Assembly: GCA_944383305.1 (NCBI GenBank)
Contig: CALWOZ010000011.1
Span: 1-58,978, forward strand
Direction of reading: 5' to 3'
DNA from: an uncultured Clostridia bacterium
GTDB taxonomy: Bacteria > Bacillota > Clostridia > Lachnospirales > CAG-274
DNA length: 58,978 nt
The notes beneath the pieces were generated by a model. It was given only the letters and a program-made list of their open reading frames with translations, did no database searches and was not told the origin of the DNA. How positions within the stretch are numbered: position 1 is the stretch's first letter; every line of letters starts with the position of its first letter. This document shows, in pieces, positions 7,562 to 16,424 of the stretch. The translations under genes were made by a program, and so were the position numbers.

Positions 7562-7920
7562 TGATATAAAAAAGGTTGTTTACCGTTATTAGTGGCGTTT
7601 AAAATATTAAAAAATAAAAATATATTTGTATATATTTTTATTTTTAATATTTTAGTTTAAATGTTATATAAAACAAGTATATTTTTAATAAAAAATATAT
7701 AAAATGTTAAGTTTAAATATTTTTTATGAGTATATTTCAATAACAAACAAATTTTCACCACAACTATTGACAAACAACCATAAATAGATAAAAATAAATT
7801 TTAACAGTATGAAATATAAACAAAGGAGATTAATACTATATATTTTGTACTATAAATTTATATTACTATTTTAGAGACTATATTTAGAGTTTTATAGCTT
7901 TATCTTGATTATTTGAATAA
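7562..7920. other. AT-rich intergenic stretch with nothing recognisable
   Basis: About 360 bases of A/T runs with no open frame above about 30 codons, no RNA fold I recognise and no repeat array. An isolated ACAAAGGAGATTAATACT near 7817-7834 looks like a ribosome binding site but leads into no open frame. Confidence 0.5.
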
Positions 7921-7960
7921 AAAGACAGATTATCCAGTCAATAGATGATAATATGTCTTT
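7921..7960 (-). terminator. Terminator of the FliK-like gene
   Basis: AAAGACAGATTATC (7921-7934) pairs with GATAATATGTCTTT (7947-7960) with one mismatch around a 12-base loop. On the reverse strand it is followed by TTTTTATT. It lies 60 bp past the stop codon of the reverse-strand gene. Confidence 0.7.
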
Positions 7961-8021
7961 GTGTCATATTCAGTTTTATGTCTGTACAAACTAAACTTTA
8001 TTTAGTGTTAGATAAATATAT

Positions 8022-9560
8022 TTAAGCTTTAGCATTAAAATTACTTAAAGGTATATCAGTATTATTTTTTATATTATTTATATTTTTATTTATAAGTGTA
8101 AAGTTTTCATCTAAATTTTTAAAAGATATATCTTTTAAATTTAGATTTTTTTGTTTTAAATAATTACCTAATAAAGTAATATTATTTTTAATACTATTTT
8201 TTGTTTCTTCTTTCTCTAATCTAAACTGACAGCTAATATCTTGGTTAGATTTATTTATATACACTTCTAATTTACCTAAATATGTAAGATTTAAAGAAAT
8301 TAAAGCAGAACCATCTGTATTTTTTTTATTTGTATTTTTATTTTTTTTATTAGAAAAAATAAAAAGTTCGGCAGTAGTAGAAAAATTATTTATATTTAAT
8401 GGTATTTGAAGGAATATAGTATTTTTTATATTAGACATAAATTCAAGATTTTTATTCAAATCATCTATATTTTTTAATATTTCAGTATTATTATCTTTAA
8501 CATTATAAATATTGTCTTTAACATTTTTTAAAATAGTATCTAAGTCATTAAAAAAATCATTTAATTCTTTAGGTGATGAATTTTCAATATTAAAATGTTT
8601 AAATTTATTTTTTATTATATTAAACTTATCAAAAAAATCTTGAAACTTAAAGTTATATTCAGGATTAGATTTTATAATATTAAAAATTTCTTTTTGAATG
8701 TTTAATATACTGTTATTATCTAAAATATTATTAATATTTTTTAATAATTCAGGAGAATTATCCATAATATTAAAATCAAATTTTTCATTATTATTTATCA
8801 TTTGTTTTAAAATATCTATTTTATTAGGATTAAATATTATATCATCACTTAATGTAAAATCTAAAATAGTATTTAAAATAGTAGATTTATTTGGTATATT
8901 AAGGTTATTGTTTAATTGTAAACTTTGATATTCTTCTAATTTAGTATTTATTAGAAGATTTATATTAGTAGAGTTTGTATCTTTATTACTTATTATACTA
9001 TCAAATAAATTTAATTTTATATCTTTTAAAATATTGTTAGTATTGGATATTGAATTTTCAATAGTAGTATTATTGAACATATTTTTTAGTATACTAGGAC
9101 TATCTTCTAATTTATTAATATTAATAAATAAATTTTCTATTTGTTTATCAATACTAATGTCTTTAGATATATAACTTTCCACTTGTTTACACATATCTAA
9201 TGTAGGTTTTATATTATTTTCTATTAAAAAAAGAGCTTTTTCAATAGGGTTATTTTTAAAGATTTTTGTGGCCTTAATCATATTTTGAACATTTTCTTTA
9301 TTTATTGGTAATGAATTTTGAATTAAAGTTTTTACTAATTCAATATTTTCCTCAGTAGGAAGTTGGTTAAGGCTAGATAATATTAATTTTATTTCATCGT
9401 TATAATTTAATGATAAATCAGTATTAGAAACATTTTTTAAAACATATTGATTTATATTATCTAATATATTGTTTGTAAATGTATCACTTGTGTCATCTAC
9501 ATTTTTAATTAGATTATTATAGAGAAGATAATTAAGCATATTTTGACCATTAATATTCAA
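8022..9560 (-). CDS. FliK-like (hook-length control C-terminal domain) protein, Asn-rich
   Basis: This 512-aa protein has a long N-terminal part (1-380) extremely rich in Asn, Ile, Leu and Lys, with little pattern beyond amphipathic helices. The C-terminal part, about 395-480, reads LNLTYLGKLEVYINKSN...CQFRLEKEETKNSIKNN...LGNYLKQKNLNLKDISF. That follows the Flg_hook (FliK C-terminal) pattern LxxxxLGxVxVxx...LxxxLxxxLxxxGLxLxxVxV. No other flagellar gene is nearby. It may be an orphan relative like YlqG of Bacillus subtilis rather than the true hook ruler. GGAGGTGAG precedes the start. It is a single-gene unit. Confidence 0.6.
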   Translation of the reverse strand: MNINGQNMLNYLLYNNLIKNVDDTSDTFTNNILDNINQYVLKNVSNTDLSLNYNDEIKLILSSLNQLPTEENIELVKTLIQNSLPINKENVQNMIKATKIFKNNPIEKALFLIENNIKPTLDMCKQVESYISKDISIDKQIENLFININKLEDSPSILKNMFNNTTIENSISNTNNILKDIKLNLFDSIISNKDTNSTNINLLINTKLEEYQSLQLNNNLNIPNKSTILNTILDFTLSDDIIFNPNKIDILKQMINNNEKFDFNIMDNSPELLKNINNILDNNSILNIQKEIFNIIKSNPEYNFKFQDFFDKFNIIKNKFKHFNIENSSPKELNDFFNDLDTILKNVKDNIYNVKDNNTEILKNIDDLNKNLEFMSNIKNTIFLQIPLNINNFSTTAELFIFSNKKNKNTNKKNTDGSALISLNLTYLGKLEVYINKSNQDISCQFRLEKEETKNSIKNNITLLGNYLKQKNLNLKDISFKNLDENFTLINKNINNIKNNTDIPLSNFNAKA

Positions 9561-9744
9561 AATCTCACCTCCTTATTATTATACATTTATATCGGTATAT
9601 TTAAAAAATATTTTAACACAATAAATTATAAAAATAGCATAAAATAACATAGATATATTTTGTAGAAATAAATCGAATAAAAATACTAAAAAATTTAAAA
9701 TTTTAGTTGAAAAAATTTAAAAAATATATTAAAATTAATAAAAA

Positions 9745-9790
9745 GTGGTTTAATATGGTTTAAAAGTGGTAGAAAGTGGTTAAAGGTTGG
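9745..9790 (+). promoter_or_regulatory. MraZ operator: phased GTGG boxes
   Basis: AAAGTGGT-type boxes have their TGG cores near 9745, 9755, 9766, 9776 and 9787, a spacing of 10-11 bp or one helical turn. Three are exact AAAGTGGT and two are variants (TATGGTTT, AGGTTGG). MraZ is known to bind such direct repeats upstream of its own gene. The array ends 9 bp before the mraZ start and therefore also covers its ribosome binding site. Confidence 0.75.
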
Positions 9791-9799
9791 TGAGATTAT

Positions 9800-10231
9800 A
9801 TGTTTATGGGTGAATATCAGCATAATATAGATGCTAAAGGTAGAGTTATTATCCCAGCTAAGTTTCGTGAGGAACTTGGACAAACATTTATACTCACAAA
9901 AGGACTTGATAAATGTCTTGTTATTTACACTATGGAAGAGTGGAAGGTATTTGAAGAAAAAATGAAACAATTTCCTACCACAGACGAAGGGGTTCGTCGA
10001 TTTTTTCGTTTTCTCTTTTCTGGTGCTTGTGAATGTGAACCAGATTCTCAAGGGAGAATTATAATACCACAAAACCTTAGAAAACACGCTAATATATCTA
10101 AAGAAATAATATCTATTGGAGTTGTTAATAGAGTTGAAATATGGAGCAAAGAAAATTGGGAAACTTATAACGATGAAGATAATTTTATAGATAATGAATT
10201 AGCAGAAAGAATGGCAGAACTTGGAATATAG
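9800..10231 (+). CDS. mraZ: Transcriptional regulator MraZ
   Basis: This 143-aa protein is first in the division and cell-wall cluster. It has the two tandem AbrB-like MraZ repeats with the signature [14 protein letters not shown] (about 11-24) and the second copy [16 protein letters not shown] (about 84-99). MraZ forms a ring that represses or tunes the cluster through GTGG boxes, which are present just upstream. The start [11 protein letters not shown] is the common form in Firmicutes; a second ATG two codons later is possible. Confidence 0.96.
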   Translation: MFMGEYQHNIDAKGRVIIPAKFREELGQTFILTKGLDKCLVIYTMEEWKVFEEKMKQFPTTDEGVRRFFRFLFSGACECEPDSQGRIIIPQNLRKHANISKEIISIGVVNRVEIWSKENWETYNDEDNFIDNELAERMAELGI

Positions 10232-10240
10232 GTGATTATT

Positions 10241-11179
10241 ATGAATTTTGAACATATATCAGTACTTTTAAATGAATGTATAGAAAATTTGAATATTAAA
10301 AAAAATGGAGTCTATATAGATGGAACTATGGGTGGTGCAGGACATTCTAGTGAAATTGCAAAAGCATTACAAAATACAGGACGACTTATATGTATAGACC
10401 AAGATGAAAATGCTATAAAAGCGGGAAAGCAACGTTTACAAGATTTTAATAATATTTCTTTTGTACATAGTAATTTTTCAAACATAGATAATATATATAA
10501 ATCTCTTGATTTAGATAAAACAGGAGTAGATGGGATTTTATTAGACCTTGGGGTATCTTCACATCAATTAGATGAAGGATACAGAGGATTTTCATATATG
10601 CAGGATGCACCTTTAGATATGCGTATGGACATAAGACAAGAATTTTCAGCATATACAGTTGTAAATACATATTCAAAAGACAAACTATCTAAAATTATAT
10701 ATGAATATGGAGAAGAAAGATGGGCAAAAAGAATAGCAGAATTTATAGATGAAGAAAGAAAAATAAACCCTATAAAAACCACATTTGAACTTGTATCTAT
10801 TATAAAAAAAGCTATACCAAAAGGGGCGAGAATAGATGGACCACACCCAGCTAAAAGAACATTTCAAGCAATAAGAATAGAAGTAAACAAAGAACTAGAA
10901 ATACTAAAAGATACTATAAATAGTATGGCAAACATATTAAATAAAGATGGTAGATTAGCTATAATAACTTTTCATTCACTTGAGGACAGAATTGTAAAAA
11001 ATACTTTTAAAGAATTAGAAAATCCTTGTATATGTCCTAAAGACTTTCCAGTTTGTGTATGTGGGAAGACATCTTTAGGAAAAGTTATTACAAGAAAGCC
11101 TATATTGCCATCAAAAGAAGAAATAGAGCAAAACCATCGTTCAAGAAGTGCAAAGCTTAGAATTTTTCAAAAATACTAA
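10241..11179 (+). CDS. rsmH: 16S rRNA (cytosine1402-N4)-methyltransferase RsmH
   Basis: This SAM-dependent enzyme methylates C1402 of 16S rRNA at the P site. It is 312 aa when started at ATG 10241, where AGGTG lies 5 bases upstream; a GTG at 10232 is in frame but overlaps that ribosome binding site. Motifs: [25 protein letters not shown] (SAM loop), [30 protein letters not shown], and a Cys cluster near the end ([14 protein letters not shown]). It begins 9 bp after mraZ, the conserved order in Firmicutes. Confidence 0.97.
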   Translation: MNFEHISVLLNECIENLNIKKNGVYIDGTMGGAGHSSEIAKALQNTGRLICIDQDENAIKAGKQRLQDFNNISFVHSNFSNIDNIYKSLDLDKTGVDGILLDLGVSSHQLDEGYRGFSYMQDAPLDMRMDIRQEFSAYTVVNTYSKDKLSKIIYEYGEERWAKRIAEFIDEERKINPIKTTFELVSIIKKAIPKGARIDGPHPAKRTFQAIRIEVNKELEILKDTINSMANILNKDGRLAIITFHSLEDRIVKNTFKELENPCICPKDFPVCVCGKTSLGKVITRKPILPSKEEIEQNHRSRSAKLRIFQKY

Positions 11180-11206
11180 AAATTTATTATAAAGGAGAGT
11201 AAGTGT

Positions 11207-11725
11207 ATGAGATATCGAACAAATCAATATAATAGTAAATATAGAAATAATTATTATAATTATACATCAGTGGCACATAATTATCAACCAGCTTATGATT
11301 ATCAACCTAAAATACCTGCTAATAGAAGAATTAAAAAAATTAAAAAAGAAAAGTACGTAAAAGTAGAACAAAATTTAAAAATTTTATCCTTAAAATTTTG
11401 GAGTACGTTTGTTATATTAGCCACATTTATAATTTCAGTTATTTTTGTAGAAGCACTTACTATTCAAAAAAAATTTGAAATAGATACTTTAAATACAACA
11501 TTAAAGGAAATATCAGAAAATAATAAAAATTTAGAGACAGAGCTTGCTAAAAATTTAGATTTAGAATATGTAGAGTATATTGCATCATCAGAACTTGGTA
11601 TGCAAAAGCCAGCTAGTCACCAAATAGTACATATTAATGTTCCTAAAGAAAGTTATACTGAAAAAGGACAAGTTAGTAATGAAGAAACTTTCATATCAAA
11701 AATAAAAAATTTATTAAAAAAATAA
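11207..11725 (+). CDS. ftsL: FtsL-like cell division protein
   Basis: This 172-aa type II membrane protein has a Tyr/Asn-rich, basic cytoplasmic region of about 62 residues, one membrane helix (about 63-83, ending VIFVEAL) and a short coiled coil (about 85-120). It ends with the ASSELGMQKPASHQIVHI block typical of FtsL/DivIC-type proteins. It lies between rsmH and a class B PBP, the usual place of ftsL, and should bridge DivIB/DivIC and the septal synthase. The cytoplasmic part is longer than in Bacillus FtsL. Confidence 0.85.
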   Translation: MRYRTNQYNSKYRNNYYNYTSVAHNYQPAYDYQPKIPANRRIKKIKKEKYVKVEQNLKILSLKFWSTFVILATFIISVIFVEALTIQKKFEIDTLNTTLKEISENNKNLETELAKNLDLEYVEYIASSELGMQKPASHQIVHINVPKESYTEKGQVSNEETFISKIKNLLKK

Positions 11726-11737
11726 GGAATGATTTTA

Positions 11738-14125
11738 TTGAGTACAAGCAGAAGAACTACAACTAACACACAAAATAAAAGAAAGAAAAAAAAGAAGAAA
11801 AAATTTAAAGGACGTATAATTTTTTTGATGTCTATTTTAACTATTGGACTATCTTTTGTTGGAATATTTAGAGTAATGTCTATTAAAGCCCAAAGTGGTG
11901 ATGAATTTGAAAAACAAGCAATAGAAAATCAAATAAATAAAGTGACAGATAAAGTTATAAATGCTAATAGAGGGAGTATATTAGATAGGAACAACCAACC
12001 ACTAGCTATAAGCTCTACTGTGTTTAATGTAGCTTTGGACATAAGGATATTGGCCGAATTAAAAATAGAAGAAACTCAAAAAATATTGAATACTGTTTCA
12101 GAAATATTACAAATAGATATTAATGAGTTAAATGCGTATTTAGCTAAAGATGAAAATGGAAAGTTAAAATCAGAAAATGACACACATTGGAAAATTATAA
12201 AAAAGAAAGTATCTTATGATATAGGTAAAAAATTAGAAGCAGAAAAACTTACAGGTGTACATTTAGAAAATGACACACAGAGAAACTATCCACAAAATAA
12301 TACAGCTTCTCAAACCATAGGCTTTATTATGGGAGATACTAGCTGGGGACTTGAAAATATCTATAATGAAGAATTAACAGGAACTCCAGGAAGAATTTAT
12401 AGAACATATGAAAACAATTCTTCTGTTGTTACAAATGATATAGAACCAATAAAAGGAAATGATATTGTTACTACACTAGATCTTACTTTACAACAATATG
12501 CAGAAGAAGTTGTAGAAAATACATATAAATCCATATCTCCAGAACATACCCCAGAAAATGTATCATTGATACTTATGAACCCTAAAACTGGTGAAATATT
12601 ATCAATGGCTCAATATCCAGACTTTGACTTAAATAATCCTAACAATATATCTTTATTAGAAGATAGTACATATAAAGAAAACTTTGATAAGTTAATCTCA
12701 GAAGAACAACTTGAAATAAAAAATTCCATTTGGAAAAATTTTGCTATAACAGATGCTTTTGAGCCAGGTTCAACATTTAAGGCTATAACAGTTGCTGCTG
12801 CTTTGGAGGAGGGCATTATAAGTGAAGATGAAACATTTTATTGCGCTGGTTATAAGCAAGTTGCCGATTATAAAATAAGATGCCATAAAAGAGATGGTCA
12901 CGGAACACTTACTCTTACAGAAGCCTTAGAAAAGTCTTGTAATATGGCTATGCTAGATATAGCAGAAAAAATGGGAAGAGACAAGTTTTATAAATATCAA
13001 AGAGATTTTGGATTTGGTTATAGAACTGGTATAGATTTATATGGTGAGGTAAAAGCAGATACATATGTTTTACCAGTAGAAAAATTAAATGTTACTGAGC
13101 TTGCTACAAGTGCATTTGGTCAAACATTTACTGCTACACCTATACAAATAATAACATCATTTGCAGCTACTATTAATGGAGGTAATCTTATGAAACCATA
13201 CCTTGTTTCTCAAATAATAGATGAAAACGGTAATGTTGTGGAAGAAAAATCTCCAGAGATAGTAAGAAAAGTAATATCTGAAGAAACCTCAGATTTTTTA
13301 AGAGTTGCTATGATAGAAACTTTAGAAGAGGGTGGAACAGGATATAAAGCTAATATAGCTGGATATAATATAGGTGGAAAAACAGCAACAGCACAACAGG
13401 GTAATCGTTCGGATAATATATATACACTTGGTTTTGCAGCATATTTACCAGCAGAAGACCCAGAATATCTTATGTTAGCTACTATACATAAACCTAAAGA
13501 TTATATAGAAGCACCTTCTGGTACTGTTTCTCCAGTACCTATGGTAAAAGAGTTTTTTCAAAAGCTTATAGAATATAAAGCTATTCCACCTTCTGATGAA
13601 AATGTACTTGTTGAAGAAGAAAATACTTTAACAGATCAAGTAATATTAAAAGACTATACTAATAAAGATTTAAAAACTGTTATAAAAGAATTAAACTCTT
13701 CAGGATTAGATTTTCAAATAGTAGGAGGAGGAGGCGATACAGTTGTTAAACAAATTCCTCTTGCTAATACAGCTATAGATAAAAATGGTAAAGTATTGCT
13801 ATACATAGAATCACAAGACGATAATAAAGAACTTGTTGCAGTTCCAGATACAAAAAATCTATCAGTAGATGAAGCAATTAAGCTAATAAATGATATTGGA
13901 TTTGAAGTTTCTGTTTTAGAACAAGAAGTTACAGAAAGAGAACAAGAAATTTTAGATAAAAATGAACAAACTACTCAAAATCAAGAAGAAACTCAAGGTG
14001 AAATAATAGAAAAAGTAGAAGGAAATACAAATAGTGACCAAAGTTCAAAAGTAGTATTTGAGCAAATTCCAGAAGCAGGTGTATTTATAGAAAAGGGTAG
14101 TATTGTAAAAATAAAAGTAAAATAA
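11738..14125 (+). CDS. Class B penicillin-binding protein with PASTA domains (PBP2B/SpoVD-like)
   Basis: This septal transpeptidase works with FtsW. TTG at 11738 is preferred because AAGGA lies 9 bases upstream; the in-frame ATG at 11729 directly abuts it. The protein has 795 aa. It has a Lys-rich N-terminus and membrane helix (about 25-45), a dimerisation domain, and a transpeptidase domain with STFK (Ser about 345) and SCN (400-402). The third motif is GGKTAT (548-551) instead of the usual KTGT. Two PASTA domains follow (about 615-690 and 700-795), with a Gln/Glu-rich insert in the second. It closes this operon before a terminator. A vegetative PBP2B or sporulation SpoVD role cannot be separated by eye. 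Confidence 0.93.
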   Translation: MSTSRRTTTNTQNKRKKKKKKKFKGRIIFLMSILTIGLSFVGIFRVMSIKAQSGDEFEKQAIENQINKVTDKVINANRGSILDRNNQPLAISSTVFNVALDIRILAELKIEETQKILNTVSEILQIDINELNAYLAKDENGKLKSENDTHWKIIKKKVSYDIGKKLEAEKLTGVHLENDTQRNYPQNNTASQTIGFIMGDTSWGLENIYNEELTGTPGRIYRTYENNSSVVTNDIEPIKGNDIVTTLDLTLQQYAEEVVENTYKSISPEHTPENVSLILMNPKTGEILSMAQYPDFDLNNPNNISLLEDSTYKENFDKLISEEQLEIKNSIWKNFAITDAFEPGSTFKAITVAAALEEGIISEDETFYCAGYKQVADYKIRCHKRDGHGTLTLTEALEKSCNMAMLDIAEKMGRDKFYKYQRDFGFGYRTGIDLYGEVKADTYVLPVEKLNVTELATSAFGQTFTATPIQIITSFAATINGGNLMKPYLVSQIIDENGNVVEEKSPEIVRKVISEETSDFLRVAMIETLEEGGTGYKANIAGYNIGGKTATAQQGNRSDNIYTLGFAAYLPAEDPEYLMLATIHKPKDYIEAPSGTVSPVPMVKEFFQKLIEYKAIPPSDENVLVEEENTLTDQVILKDYTNKDLKTVIKELNSSGLDFQIVGGGGDTVVKQIPLANTAIDKNGKVLLYIESQDDNKELVAVPDTKNLSVDEAIKLINDIGFEVSVLEQEVTEREQEILDKNEQTTQNQEETQGEIIEKVEGNTNSDQSSKVVFEQIPEAGVFIEKGSIVKIKVK

Positions 14126-14134
14126 GTTAAAAAT

Positions 14135-14164
14135 AAAAAGTAGTATATTAGTATACTACTTTTT
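14135..14164 (+). terminator. Terminator of the mraZ-PBP operon
   Basis: AAAAAGTAGTATA (14135-14147) pairs with TATACTACTTTTT (14152-14164) around TTAG. The T tract is in the 3' arm. It lies 9 bp past the PBP stop codon. Confidence 0.75.
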
Positions 14165-14284
14165 ATTAATACAATTAAGTTATGCCTTTATTTTTTTTTC
14201 AACAAAAATTAGAAAATTATTTTTGTTGAAGAAAAATAATATAAAGTGTCAAAAATTATAACTTGTAATAAAGTTATTATTGTA

Positions 14285-14313
14285 TTGACAAAGTTTAATA
14301 ATATGTATATAAT
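14285..14313 (+). promoter_or_regulatory. Promoter of the cobalamin salvage operon
   Basis: A perfect consensus: TTGACA (14285-14290), 17 bp, TATAAT (14308-14313). It lies about 50 bp before the riboswitch. Such a strong promoter fits an operon whose control is by attenuation downstream. Confidence 0.85.
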
Positions 14314-14361
14314 GAATTTATTCGCTAATTAATAAATAAAATATAAAATTAAATACTAAAT

Positions 14362-14522
14362 GATAGGCTTGATGGTGCGTTTTTAACGATAATAGGGAAT
14401 TAAGTGAAAATCTTAAACAGTCCTTGCTGCCGTGATGAAGGAGTTTATTTAAAATATGCCACTGGTTAAAACTGGGAAGGTTTAAATAAATGATGATGTC
14501 TTAGTCGGAATACCTGCCATAA
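14362..14522 (+). ncRNA. Cobalamin (B12) riboswitch aptamer
   Basis: The conserved blocks of the cobalamin aptamer appear in order: a P1-like lead (GGCTTGATGGTGCG), AATAGGGAAT, AAGTGAAAATCTTAAACAG, CTGCCGTGAT (CCGCCACTGTGAT-type), GAAGGAG, ATGCCACTGG, CTGGGAAGG, then AGTCGGAATACCTGCCAT. It lies between a consensus promoter and cobT. Binding of adenosyl- or methylcobalamin should switch the operon off. Boundaries are approximate. Confidence 0.93.
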
Positions 14523-14748
14523 TGTAAATTTATTATAAACATTCTGTTTTTAAATAACATTTAAAGACTGCAAGCTTTAGTTTTAAAACTCACAGGGCAT
14601 TGAGGTTTATAACTTATCTATTTATTATGTTAAAATTTTTATAAAAATAGTTTATAAAAGTTAATCTAATGATGGATTAACTTGTTAATGTGCACTAACA
14701 TTAATATTAAAAAATTTTTATTAAAGTATACAAATAAAATAGAAAGTT
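14523..14748 (+). other. Leader region between riboswitch and terminator
   Basis: This is about 225 nt without an open frame. It holds at least one clear hairpin, AGTTAATC...GATTAACT (about 14659-14682), followed by a TTAATGTGCACTAACATTAA dyad (about 14685-14704). An A/C-rich patch, GACTGCAAGC...CACAGGGCATTGAGG, also occurs. It probably contains the antiterminator and the loop that makes the kissing contact with the aptamer. This is unusually long for an expression platform. Confidence 0.4.
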
Positions 14749-14778
14749 AAAAGCCTTAGGTTAAACCTAAGGCTTTTT
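14749..14778 (+). terminator. Riboswitch-controlled terminator abutting the cobT ribosome binding site
   Basis: AAAAGCCTTAGG (14749-14760) pairs perfectly with CCTAAGGCTTTT (14766-14777) around TTAAA, ending in five T. The cobT Shine-Dalgarno AGGTGG follows at 14779-14784. The hairpin may act as an intrinsic terminator or block ribosome access. Confidence 0.75.
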
Positions 14779-14790
14779 AGGTGGATATGT

Positions 14791-15858
14791 ATGGAGTATT
14801 ATTTACAAAACATAGAAAGTAATAATAAAAAAATGTATATAAAAGCTAAAGAGTATATAGATTTTTTAGCAAAGCCTTTAGGAAGTTTAGGCGAATTAGA
14901 AGAAATAGCATCAAAACTATGTAGTATATATAGTAGTTTTGATATAGATATAAATAAAAGAGCAGTTATTGTTTTGGCAAGTGATAATGGTATTTTTGAT
15001 GAGGGTATAGCATCTACGCCACAAGAAATAACGGCTATTCAAACTATTAATATACTAGAAGGAAAAACAGGAGTGGCTGTAATTGCTAAACAATTTAATA
15101 CAGATGTTATTGTATGTGATGTAGGTATAAAATGTGACATAAATCACCCAAAGCTTATAAATAGAAAAATAAGAAAATCCACAAATAATTTTAGTAAAAA
15201 TGAGGCTATGTCAAAAGAAGAAGCTATAAAATCTATTAATATTGGTATTGAACTTGTTAATAAAGCCAAAAAAGATGGATATAAAGTAATAGGTACTGGC
15301 GAAATGGGCATAGGCAATACAACAACAAGTAGCGCAGTTTTAGCCTCAATATTAGGTTTAAAACAAAATGAAATAGAAAAGGTTGTTGGAGTTGGAGCTG
15401 GACTTACAAAAGAAGCATATAATAAAAAAGTTGAGATAATAAAAAATGCAATAGAAAAACATAAACCTAATAAAAATGATGTAGTAGATATTATACAAAA
15501 AGTAGGTGGCTTTGATATAGGTGCAATGATAGGTGTATACATTGGCTGTGCATATAATAAAATACCTGTTGTTGTAGATGGATTTATAGCAATTGTATCA
15601 GCTTTATGTGCTATAAAATTAAATAGTAAAATTAAAGATTATATGTTTTTATCTCATAAATCTATGGAAAAAGGTTATATATTAGCTGAAAAAGAAATAG
15701 GGCTATCATCTTATTTAGATTTAAAAATGAGATTAGGTGAGGGAAGTGGTTGTCCTATAATGTTTTCTATAATGGACGCTGGTATTGCTATGTTTAAAAA
15801 TATGGCAACATTTGATGAGGCAAAAATAGATACTAGCTATTTAAAAAATTTAAAATAA
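14791..15858 (+). CDS. cobT: Nicotinate-nucleotide--dimethylbenzimidazole phosphoribosyltransferase CobT
   Basis: This 355-aa enzyme makes alpha-ribazole 5'-phosphate from nicotinate mononucleotide and the lower-ligand base, for the nucleotide loop of cobalamin. Motifs: LAKPLGSLGELEEIA (about 29-43), VLASDNGIFDEGIAST, EMGIGNTTTSSAVL, GVGAGLTKEAYNKK, and near the C-terminus MRLGEGSGCP with the catalytic Glu. Full length (350-360 aa typical). It is the first gene after the B12 riboswitch. Confidence 0.96.
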   Translation: MEYYLQNIESNNKKMYIKAKEYIDFLAKPLGSLGELEEIASKLCSIYSSFDIDINKRAVIVLASDNGIFDEGIASTPQEITAIQTINILEGKTGVAVIAKQFNTDVIVCDVGIKCDINHPKLINRKIRKSTNNFSKNEAMSKEEAIKSINIGIELVNKAKKDGYKVIGTGEMGIGNTTTSSAVLASILGLKQNEIEKVVGVGAGLTKEAYNKKVEIIKNAIEKHKPNKNDVVDIIQKVGGFDIGAMIGVYIGCAYNKIPVVVDGFIAIVSALCAIKLNSKIKDYMFLSHKSMEKGYILAEKEIGLSSYLDLKMRLGEGSGCPIMFSIMDAGIAMFKNMATFDEAKIDTSYLKNLK

Positions 15859-15869
15859 TAGAGGTTATT

Positions 15870-16424
15870 ATGATAGTATATATATCTGGTGGTTGTAAAA
15901 ATGGAAAGTCTAGTATTGCTGAAAAAATAGCATTTACATTAAAGCAAACAGATAAACCATTTTATTATATTGCAACAATGGAGCCAAAAGATGAAGAAGA
16001 TAAAAAAAGAATAGAAAAACATAAAAAAGACAGAGAACATTTATTCTTTGAAACAATAGAAATTCACCGAAATATAATAAATTTAGAAAAAACTTTAAAT
16101 TTAGATGGAACTTTTTTAATAGATAGCGTAACAGCATTATTAGCCAATGAAATGTTTAATGACAATATAATAGAAGATGCCTATAAAAAGGTTAGCCACG
16201 ACTTGTTATATATAATAGAAAAGATGAAAAATGTAGTTATTGTTTCTGACTATATTTACTCAGATAGTATACAATATGATAATACTACAAAAAATTATAT
16301 TAAAGGTTTAGCATATATAGATAAGGCTTGTTCAAAAAAGGCAGATATTTTAATAGAGGTGTGTTATAACAATATTATTGTACATAAAGGTAAAGATAAA
16401 TTTAAGGAGATAAAATTATGTTAA
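15870..16424 (+). CDS. cobU: Adenosylcobinamide kinase / adenosylcobinamide-phosphate guanylyltransferase CobU
   Basis: This 184-aa bifunctional enzyme phosphorylates adenosylcobinamide and then activates it with GMP. The P-loop is GGCKNGKSS (7-15). MEPKDEEDKKRIEKHKKDRE and FFETIE follow the usual kinase pattern. DSVTALLANEMF corresponds to the D(s)xxxxLxNxxF block. It starts 11 bp after cobT and overlaps cobS by 7 bp. The C-terminus is more divergent than in the Salmonella enzyme. Confidence 0.9.
   Translation: MIVYISGGCKNGKSSIAEKIAFTLKQTDKPFYYIATMEPKDEEDKKRIEKHKKDREHLFFETIEIHRNIINLEKTLNLDGTFLIDSVTALLANEMFNDNIIEDAYKKVSHDLLYIIEKMKNVVIVSDYIYSDSIQYDNTTKNYIKGLAYIDKACSKKADILIEVCYNNIIVHKGKDKFKEIKLC

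Noticed and set aside
9745-9790. Short repeats that at first look like a small CRISPR array
   Set aside because: The unit is only about 8 bases with 2-3 base gaps, and its place before mraZ explains it as the MraZ operator.
11729-11740. ATG 11729 as the start of the PBP
   Set aside because: AAGGA is immediately next to it with no spacer, whereas TTG 11738 has ideal spacing.
14523-14748. Second aptamer downstream of the B12 riboswitch
   Set aside because: The CACAGGGCATTGAGG patch recalls riboswitch-like sequence, but no conserved core of a known class follows it, so it is treated as expression platform.
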